Part shown: positions 1 through 4,545 of the stretch, in pieces
How positions within the stretch are numbered: the stretch's first letter is position 1
Layout: each line of letters begins with the position of its first letter
Assembly: GCA_027011025.1 (NCBI GenBank)
Contig: JALVAU010000477.1
Coordinates: forward strand, 1-5,380
Length of the DNA stretch: 5,380 nucleotides
From: Campylobacteraceae bacterium
Lineage (GTDB): Bacteria; Campylobacterota; Campylobacteria; Campylobacterales; Sulfurospirillaceae
Direction of reading: 5' to 3'
Notes under the pieces: generated by a model
The model's database searches: none
What the model was told of the DNA's origin: nothing
Seen by the model: the letters and a program-made list of their open reading frames with translations, nothing else
Translations under genes and position numbers: made by a program

Positions 1-219
1 GACGATACCTGTGCGATGCTGGGAAGTGTAAATTTTGACAATCGAAGTCTATTTTTAAACTATGAGATAGCCACATTTGTTTACACCAAAAGAGTGATAG
101 AAGAGATGCATAGCTGGATGAGTATTTTGCTTCATGATTCGACAAAAGGTACAAAAAAGGTGTCGAAATTTAGAATAATAATGGAAAATTTTATGAGAAT
201 TTTCGCTCTTCAGGCATAA
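1..219 (+). CDS. Cardiolipin synthase-like phospholipase D family protein, C-terminal fragment (5' end outside window)
   Basis: This is the 3' end of a gene that is open from the first base in frame 1 and stops at TAA 217-219, leaving 72 residues. The first residues, reading DDTCAM then GSVNFDNRS, fit the second half of the second HKD motif of the phospholipase D superfamily (HxKx4Dx6GSxNxDxRS). The first Asp is the motif Asp, and the His and Lys lie just outside the window. The following LNYEIATFVY resembles the 'LNFE' stretch after this motif in bacterial cardiolipin synthases, which join two phosphatidylglycerol molecules, or PG and PE, at the inner membrane. The tail (FRIIMENFMRIFALQA) resembles the hydrophobic ending of Cls proteins. 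An internal ATG at 16 is not a real start because it falls inside the motif. Whether it is ClsA-like (with N-terminal membrane helices) or ClsB-like cannot be seen. Other PLD-family enzymes remain possible, but the NxDxRS/LNYE pattern favours Cls. Confidence 0.85.
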   Translation, partial: DDTCAMLGSVNFDNRSLFLNYEIATFVYTKRVIEEMHSWMSILLHDSTKGTKKVSKFRIIMENFMRIFALQA

Positions 220-222
220 TTG

Positions 223-957
223 ATGCTAAAACCAAGCAAAAGTATCAAAATTTTAAAGCATCAAAGCTCTACATGTAGAGATAATTTCAATCTGATATGT
301 TGGAATATCGAAAAACTCTCCTTGAGCGAAAAATTTAAAAAATATCTCCAAGAATTGATAGTAAAAGAAAAACTGGATTTTTTACTTCTTCAAGAGGTAA
401 AAAAAGAGACTCAAGAAGATATGGATTTGGAGGGTTTTTCGTATATACTTTCTTTAAATATGCAAACTAAAAAGTATCTTTACGGGGTTTTGAGTGCTTT
501 TAAAATTTCGTGTATCAATGAGAAAAAATTGCTCACTTCCTCCAAAGAGCTTTCTCTTTTGACACATAAAAGCTCTTTGTTTACTTTGCATAACATCAAA
601 AACAATCAAGAACTATTGGTAGTAAATATACATGCCATCAACTTTGTGACAAGCAAAAGCTTTAGAAAAGAGTTGGATTATATACAGTCTCAAATATCCC
701 CCTTTAAAGGTGCTTTGATAGTAGCGGGAGATTTTAATGCCTGGAGCAAAAAGAGAGTAGAAATTTTAAGAGATTTTGCGCAATCTCTCAATCTTGCCAA
801 GGTAAATTTAAAAGATGAAAAAAATATAAAAAAAGTTTTCAATAAAACACTCGATTTTGTATTTTATAGAGGATTGGAAGTCAAATCTGCCAAAGTCATA
901 AACTGCGATGCCTTTTCAGACCACAATCCGATAATAGTAAAATTTGCAGTTCCCTAG
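223..957 (+). CDS. Endonuclease/exonuclease/phosphatase (EEP) superfamily metal-dependent hydrolase
   Basis: This is a complete 244-residue protein. It begins at ATG 223, three bases after the upstream stop, with a weak AGG (212-214) eight bases before it; an in-frame TTG at 220 is a less likely start. The EEP fold motifs appear in order: CWNIEKL (catalytic/metal-site N28), LLLQEV (metal-ligand E58), NIH (N135, H137), AGDFN (D170, N172), TLDFVF (D211) and FSDHNP (D233 and the general base H234). All expected catalytic residues are present, so the enzyme should be an active Mg-dependent phosphodiesterase or phosphomonoesterase. There is no obvious signal peptide or membrane segment, so it is probably cytosolic. 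The family covers DNases (exonuclease III, DNase I), sphingomyelinases and inositol phosphatases, and the substrate cannot be read from the motifs. The short leading half, without an AP-endonuclease signature, resembles the small YbhP/YafD-type members. Being directly coupled to a Cls-like gene suggests, by inference only, a link to phospholipid metabolism. Confidence 0.88.
   Translation: MLKPSKSIKILKHQSSTCRDNFNLICWNIEKLSLSEKFKKYLQELIVKEKLDFLLLQEVKKETQEDMDLEGFSYILSLNMQTKKYLYGVLSAFKISCINEKKLLTSSKELSLLTHKSSLFTLHNIKNNQELLVVNIHAINFVTSKSFRKELDYIQSQISPFKGALIVAGDFNAWSKKRVEILRDFAQSLNLAKVNLKDEKNIKKVFNKTLDFVFYRGLEVKSAKVINCDAFSDHNPIIVKFAVP
267..280. repeat. 14-bp perfect palindrome CTCTACATGTAGAG, copy 1
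   Basis: The sequence equals its own reverse complement over 14 bases and lies in the 5' part of the EEP gene, where it encodes parts of S-S-T-C-R-D. An identical copy lies at 3230-3243 in another gene and another reading frame. The flanking bases differ (AG before and AT after here; AT before and GT after there), so the repeated unit is exactly the palindrome. Its role is unknown. Confidence 0.85.
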
Positions 958-1071
958 ACACTGAGTGTCTGAAGATTTTTCTTCAGATAATTTTCTAGGA
1001 AGTTCAAAGACTTATGCAAGAAGTCTAATGAGTTCAGTACACATTAACCACTATATCTATATAATATAATC
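958..1071 (+). promoter_or_regulatory. Intergenic regulatory region with candidate promoter for the gsp operon
   Basis: This 114-base gap is the only sizeable non-coding stretch in the window. After the terminator-like hairpin and a second small hairpin (AGACTT 1008-1013 with AAGTCT 1021-1026, 7-base loop), the last 20 bases are almost pure A/T. They contain two overlapping TATAAT boxes at 1060-1065 and 1065-1070. No convincing TTGACA-like -35 is visible, which is normal for sigma-70 promoters in Campylobacterota. The boxes lie so close to the gspK ATG at 1072 that transcription from the first would begin at or next to the start codon. If the real -10 is instead the weaker TATATC at 1052-1057, the leader would be only a few bases. 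No Shine-Dalgarno sequence is visible before gspK. Confidence 0.45.
966..989 (+). terminator. Possible intrinsic terminator after the Cls-EEP gene pair
   Basis: The 7-bp inverted repeat TCTGAAG (968-974) and CTTCAGA (981-987), with a 6-base loop ATTTTT, starts 11 bases after the EEP stop. It can be extended by one G-U and one U-A pair to 966/989. The 3' side runs into TAATTTTCT, which is moderately U-rich. An outer stem, CCTAGA (953-958) with TCTAGG (994-999), could enclose it. The stem is short and not GC-rich, so termination may be weak or partial, and some read-through into the gsp operon is possible. Confidence 0.45.
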
Positions 1072-1941
1072 ATGAAAAAAGGTGTGGTTCTTCTTGTTAC
1101 TATGGGTTTTGTTGTTGCTTTGATTGGCTTGATTGCTTATCTGTTCTCTTTGTCGGACAGGATGTTTGATAAGGCAAATCAACTACAAGCAAGAGATCAG
1201 AGTGCAGTTTTGTTTCGTGATGTTAAAGAGTTGTTAGATAGCTATGTCAAAGATGTTAAGAGTGATGAAAATCTCTCCGTATTTCTTTTGGGCAGTCCAC
1301 CTTTTTATGACTCCAAAAGTGGTTTGGGGCTAGAGGTTAGAGTGGAGTCTTTGAGTGATAAGATAAATATAAACTCTATACTTTTAAAAAACAAGATAGA
1401 TAAAAATATAAAAAAATATATAGAAAATATCTGTGAAACTTACAATGTACTAGACCCCTCTTTTTTTATATCTCTCATCTTGGATACCATAGATACCGAC
1501 TCTAGGGCGCGAGAGATTTCAAGTGAAATTTCACTAAAAAACACAAAATACTCAAATGGGAGCATATCTAGTAAAAAACAGTTTGAAACTCTATTGAAGT
1601 ACTATGCCAATGTTGCACAAGATGAAAATATATATAAAGTTCCATGGGAGAGACTTATCTACTTTGGAGGGCTTGAAAAAGGTATGGTTGATTGCAACAG
1701 GATAAGCAAAGAGATGGTGTGGGTTTTGGGGCTTGATGGCTCAAACTATGGTGGCTGTGATGACTTAAAGAGTGATGAAAACAAAAAAATAGCTACAAAA
1801 TACAGTCTAAAAGAGTTCAATAAAGAAGATAATTATTATGTTTTAGTTAAAATATATTATCAAGTAGATGAGCTTAAAGACAGAGCTTCATTTTTCTACG
1901 ATATGAAAACACACAAGGCAAGTAATTTTGAGCTTTTTTAG
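1072..1941 (+). CDS. gspK: Type II secretion system minor pseudopilin GspK-like protein
   Basis: GspK sits at the tip of the periplasmic pseudopilus in a complex with GspI and GspJ. The 289-residue protein begins with a short basic leader, MKKG, followed by a hydrophobic helix (about residues 5-26). This is the prepilin-peptidase pattern, with predicted cleavage after G4. The mature position 5 is not Glu, as is typical of GspK but not of the other pseudopilins. Family-like stretches follow: SDKININSIL at 95-104 (compare 'D..GKLNLN'), an acidic IDTDSR at 140-145 where GspK carries its 'D.D' element, a region VDCNRISKEMVWVLGL at 206-221 resembling the 'N.N.A..E.L..L' repeat, and a terminal beta-rich segment at 245-278. 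C208 and C229 could form a disulfide in the periplasm. The length is slightly below the usual size of about 300-330 residues. The gene opens the gsp run and overlaps gspL by 14 bases. No Shine-Dalgarno precedes the ATG. Confidence 0.8.
   Translation: MKKGVVLLVTMGFVVALIGLIAYLFSLSDRMFDKANQLQARDQSAVLFRDVKELLDSYVKDVKSDENLSVFLLGSPPFYDSKSGLGLEVRVESLSDKININSILLKNKIDKNIKKYIENICETYNVLDPSFFISLILDTIDTDSRAREISSEISLKNTKYSNGSISSKKQFETLLKYYANVAQDENIYKVPWERLIYFGGLEKGMVDCNRISKEMVWVLGLDGSNYGGCDDLKSDENKKIATKYSLKEFNKEDNYYVLVKIYYQVDELKDRASFFYDMKTHKASNFELF
1915..1930 (+). promoter_or_regulatory. Ribosome binding site supporting the TTG start of gspL
   Basis: AAGG at 1915-1918 is followed by nine bases and then TTG at 1928-1930, inside the last codons of gspK. 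No ATG or GTG occurs in the gspL frame near this position, so this site decides the start. A TTG codon would be expected to lower translation of gspL relative to its ATG-started neighbours. Confidence 0.55.
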
Positions 1942-2869
1942 CAGTAAGAGAAAAGATATATATTTTATAACAAAAAATTTTGACAAAAAGATAGACTCAA
2001 GGTGTGATATTGTCTTATCCCCCCAATTTTACTGGACAAAAAAGGTCAATCTAAATACAAATTTCTCTTTTGAAGTCAAAAAGATGGCTCCATCTATATT
2101 TGACGGCATATTGCCAAAAGGAGATTTTGATTATAGAGTCTTTAAAACTAACCCAAAAGAGTTCATCATATTAGCCTATGATATAGAGCACATCTTGCAG
2201 GAGTTGAAGCTTTTAGGAATCGATATATCTCTTGTAGATAAAATCTACACAATCCAAAGTGAACTTTTGGATAAAAATATATCGCTAAAGAGTGATGAGA
2301 CTCACGGTATCGTATCGGTTGATGGTATTGTAGTCCATCTACCTCTAAGGTTTTTGGAAGAGACACCAAAAAACAGTATAGAAGAGATACTCCAAGATAG
2401 ACTGTCGTCTAGCTATATATACTCAAAAAATCTCAAAGAGATGGGCATAGATAAAAAAGAGTCAAATCTCATACTGAGTTTGTTAATTCTCTTGGCTCTA
2501 GTGCTATTTGTGCATATACTAAAGATAGAAAAAAACAGAAATCTAATAGCAAAGCAAAAAGAGAAGATGATCAAGAGGTACGATCTTCCAAAGACAAGTT
2601 TTGAGATAAAGAGTATGCAAGCTGAATTTACAAAGATAGACAAAGAGCAAAACCGTCTAAGGGAAGCACTCTCTTATATCGGAAATTTTACTCTTTTAAA
2701 CAAGGAGTTTTTCAATTCGCTTGAGTATGAAAAATCACACCTGAAACTCTCTGTCAGACTAAACAGTAAAAATAGACAAAGAGTATTTAAGGATTTTGTA
2801 TCAAAAAAATTTAAGATTATAAAAGTGGATAAAAATGGAAAAGATTTTATTGCACAGGTGGCTTTATGA
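1928..2869 (+). CDS. gspL: Type II secretion inner-membrane platform protein, GspL-like (TTG start)
   Basis: GspL links the cytoplasmic ATPase GspE to the inner-membrane platform. This 313-residue protein has the right topology: a soluble N-terminal domain (about 1-178), one membrane helix (181-199), a charged coiled-coil-prone linker (200-250) and a small periplasmic alpha/beta domain (about 258-312) compatible with the GspL ferredoxin-like fold. No clear sequence motif of the actin-like cytoplasmic domain is visible. That domain is also shorter than the roughly 230-250 residues usual in Proteobacteria, so the call rests mainly on topology and on its place between gspK and gspM. The start is TTG 1928: AAGG at 1915-1918 is nine bases upstream, the next ATG would remove 52 residues, and the resulting 14-base overlap with gspK suits translational coupling. 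A competence-type platform protein (Campylobacter Cts system) is an alternative. Confidence 0.66.
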   Translation: MSFFSSKRKDIYFITKNFDKKIDSRCDIVLSPQFYWTKKVNLNTNFSFEVKKMAPSIFDGILPKGDFDYRVFKTNPKEFIILAYDIEHILQELKLLGIDISLVDKIYTIQSELLDKNISLKSDETHGIVSVDGIVVHLPLRFLEETPKNSIEEILQDRLSSSYIYSKNLKEMGIDKKESNLILSLLILLALVLFVHILKIEKNRNLIAKQKEKMIKRYDLPKTSFEIKSMQAEFTKIDKEQNRLREALSYIGNFTLLNKEFFNSLEYEKSHLKLSVRLNSKNRQRVFKDFVSKKFKIIKVDKNGKDFIAQVAL

Positions 2870-3255
2870 ACCGCTTTAAGATTTCTTTCCTTTTTTTCAT
2901 TATCATTGTTGTTATAATTTTTGGATTTTATTATATAAATATCAAAAAAGAGTTGAGACAAGAACAGCTTGGGTTTAGGCAGTTTAAAGAGGCTTCTAGC
3001 TCTTTGGTGCTTTTGAAAAATAGATGGATTTCAAAAAGAGATGATAAGAGTATATTTTCAAGAGTCGCAAACATAGCCAAACCGACAAAAGAGAGTATAA
3101 AAAGAGGTGTAAAAATTTTTGATTTTTACTCTATATCACAATCAAATATGAAAAGAGTGCTAAAGTTCCTGCTCAACTCACATGTGCAGATAAAAAAGAT
3201 AAGTATAAAAAGAAAAGGTAGTAAGATATCTCTACATGTAGAGGTAAAATTATGA
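2866..3255 (+). CDS. gspM: Type II secretion inner-membrane platform protein, GspM-like
   Basis: This is a 129-residue bitopic protein. A very short cytoplasmic N-terminus is followed by a strongly hydrophobic helix (about 7-24), a charged helical segment (26-57) and a C-terminal beta-alpha-beta-beta pattern (about 82-128) compatible with the ferredoxin-like periplasmic domain of GspM. In T2SS, GspM pairs with GspL and stabilises it. The size and topology are close to the family's usual 150-170 residues, though shorter. No diagnostic motif is visible, so the call depends on its position directly after gspL. The start ATG overlaps the gspL stop as ATGA, and AGGTGG at 2856-2861 gives a good ribosome binding site. 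The last codons carry copy 2 of the CTCTACATGTAGAG palindrome. Confidence 0.62.
   Translation: MNRFKISFLFFIIIVVIIFGFYYINIKKELRQEQLGFRQFKEASSSLVLLKNRWISKRDDKSIFSRVANIAKPTKESIKRGVKIFDFYSISQSNMKRVLKFLLNSHVQIKKISIKRKGSKISLHVEVKL
3230..3243. repeat. 14-bp perfect palindrome CTCTACATGTAGAG, copy 2, overlapping the gspN ribosome binding site
   Basis: This copy is identical to the palindrome at 267-280. It lies in the last codons of gspM, encoding parts of S-L-H-V-E. Its final GAG (3241-3243) forms most of the GAGG Shine-Dalgarno of gspN. In RNA it can fold as a 5-bp stem CUCUA/UAGAG with a CAUG loop, which would cover the ribosome binding site. Confidence 0.85.
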
Positions 3256-3761
3256 AAAAAGTATCTATATTTATAGTTTTAGTGCTTTTTTGGATAGTGC
3301 TTCTCTTTCCAAAAGCTATCGTTTGGAAAAATTTTATAGGTTATTTAGAGACAAAAGATATAAAGATAGAGACAAGGGCAACACAAGATTTGAAATACAA
3401 ATTTATAGCAAAGGATTTAAAGATTTCATACAAAGGCATGAACATAGCACAAATCAAAAGTCTGAGCCTAAAACCATGGCTACTGTATGATGAGGTAAAT
3501 TTCAAAACGGCTAAGTTAAATAAAAATGTGCCTATCTTAAAAGGTTTAAATATATCACAATTAAAAGCAACTTATGATATCTTGCACCCCACTCTCATAA
3601 AGGCAAAAGGCGGTAGTGGATATGGTGATTTTACGATAACTGTTTGGATTTTAAAACACAAAGGAGTTGTTTTACTCAAAAGCGATCACATAAATAACTC
3701 TTTTTTAAGAGGGTATTTCAAAAAAACTAAAGATGGGATGAGATATGAGTTTAGTTATTAG
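3252..3761 (+). CDS. gspN: Short GspN-like type II secretion accessory protein
   Basis: This is a 169-residue protein with a basic MKK start and a hydrophobic segment (about 4-20) that anchors it in the inner membrane or acts as an uncleaved signal. The rest is beta-strand-rich and probably periplasmic. Alternating hydrophobic patterns such as KYKFIAKDLKISYKG (48-62) and GDFTITVWILKHKGVVLLK (125-143) fit GspN, whose family has AsmA-like beta character. GspN is an optional T2SS component of unclear role. This protein is much shorter than the usual 250 or so residues, and no single motif proves the family. The position between gspM and gspC supports the name, but a lineage-specific accessory protein is possible. 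The start ATG overlaps the gspM stop (ATGA), with GAGG at 3241-3244 seven bases upstream. The 3' end overlaps gspC by 17 bases. Confidence 0.55.
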   Translation: MKKVSIFIVLVLFWIVLLFPKAIVWKNFIGYLETKDIKIETRATQDLKYKFIAKDLKISYKGMNIAQIKSLSLKPWLLYDEVNFKTAKLNKNVPILKGLNISQLKATYDILHPTLIKAKGGSGYGDFTITVWILKHKGVVLLKSDHINNSFLRGYFKKTKDGMRYEFSY

Positions 3762-4545
3762 ATCAAAACTTATCTCGTTTTTATGGTGGATTTTTGCGCC
3801 TCTTTTGACTGCGTTATTGTTCAATTCATTGGTTATTTTGATATTTGACAAGAGTTATTCAAATGATATAAACACAAATGATGCAGGATTTAATTATACC
3901 CGAAATATCCCTCTTTTTTTACATTCAAAAGCTCAAAATAGACCAAAGAGCACTATCGCAAAGCCATCTTATAGATTGGGTGATATACAACTAAAGGCTT
4001 GTTATGTTGGTACTATCCGCCAATTTATAGTCTTTCAAGAGGGTGGTAAGACTCACTTTTTGGATTTGCATAAGAGTTATAAAAATGCAAAATTGAAAGA
4101 AATCGGGATGGATTATGCACTATTTGTAAAAAATAAAAAAGAGATACGACTAGATCTTCAAAAGACAAAAACAGGACAAATTCTTGGTAAAAAGAGGAAT
4201 ATAGCTAAAAAAATAGCACCAAACAGTAGATTTATAGATGTAAAAAGAGATAGTTTCAAAGAGTATAAAAAGAGCATTAGAAGAGCCCTAAGAGATATAA
4301 GGGTAGAACCACTTAGGAAAGACAGAGAGTTTTTGGGTGTAAAGATAGGCTTTATCAGAAAAAACTCTCTATTTGATACGATGGGATTTAAAAAGGGTGA
4401 TATCATCAAATCCATAGATGGACATGCACTCACAAGCATAATGGATTTGTTGCCGTACTACAATAGACTAGATGAGACAACGACTATAATAGTCGGCTTT
4501 GAAAGAGATAATGAGATGAAGGAAATAACTTATGAGATTGATTAG
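3745..4545 (+). CDS. gspC: Type II secretion system protein GspC (HR domain plus PDZ domain)
   Basis: GspC connects the inner-membrane platform to the secretin and helps recognise substrates. The 266-residue protein has a short cytoplasmic N-terminus, one membrane helix (about 11-34), a disordered spacer (40-75), a homology region (about 80-138, with LKACYVGTIR.FIVF) that binds the secretin N0 domain, a basic linker (140-195) and a PDZ domain (about 196-265). The stretch from about 167 on follows the GspC family closely: 'R..F..Y......L..IRVEP....REFLGVKIG', then SLFDTMGFKKGDIIKSIDG at 208-226, the PDZ core with its GD-I motif. The length is typical. The ATG at 3745 has GGGA six bases before it and overlaps gspN by 17 bases. 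The 3' end overlaps gspD by 14 bases, consistent with the direct GspC-GspD contact known in T2SS. Recognition of GspC argues that this is a true T2SS, not a type IV pilus. Confidence 0.92.
   Translation: MSLVIRSKLISFLWWIFAPLLTALLFNSLVILIFDKSYSNDINTNDAGFNYTRNIPLFLHSKAQNRPKSTIAKPSYRLGDIQLKACYVGTIRQFIVFQEGGKTHFLDLHKSYKNAKLKEIGMDYALFVKNKKEIRLDLQKTKTGQILGKKRNIAKKIAPNSRFIDVKRDSFKEYKKSIRRALRDIRVEPLRKDREFLGVKIGFIRKNSLFDTMGFKKGDIIKSIDGHALTSIMDLLPYYNRLDETTTIIVGFERDNEMKEITYEID
4519..4534 (+). promoter_or_regulatory. Ribosome binding site setting the gspD start
   Basis: AAGGA at 4519-4523 lies eight bases before ATG 4532-4534, inside the last codons of gspC. It is the strongest Shine-Dalgarno in the window and marks the start of the secretin gene, whose stop lies beyond the window. 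A strong site fits the need for about 15 secretin subunits per machine. Confidence 0.7.

Noticed and set aside
16..219. A small independent protein starting at ATG 16
   Set aside because: The frame is open to the left edge and the ATG falls within the HKD motif of a phospholipase D-family protein, so this is the tail of a larger gene.
1001..1036. Direct repeat AGTTCA at 1001-1006 and 1031-1036 as a possible regulator site
   Set aside because: A six-base repeat in an AT-rich gap is expected by chance. The spacing of 30 bases is suggestive of three helical turns but unsupported by further similarity.
1522..1535. Another perfect 14-bp palindrome, AGTGAAATTTCACT, inside gspK
   Set aside because: It occurs once, and about one perfect 14-bp palindrome is expected by chance in an AT-rich window of this size. 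It is also explained by the local peptide repeat EIS-S-EIS.
2166..2961. Reverse-strand open frames of 67-95 codons across gspL and gspM
   Set aside because: They lie opposite well-supported coding frames, show no family motifs and have no convincing ribosome binding sites. AT-rich Lys/Ile codons on one strand often leave such frames on the other.
3290..3490. Forward 66-codon frame inside gspN
   Set aside because: It is a shifted reading of gspN with no start signal and an implausible charged composition.
4158..4439. Reverse-strand 93-codon frame opposite gspC
   Set aside because: It overlaps the linker and PDZ-coding region of a confidently assigned gspC, and its hydrophobic composition is a by-product of the complement of Lys/Arg-rich codons.
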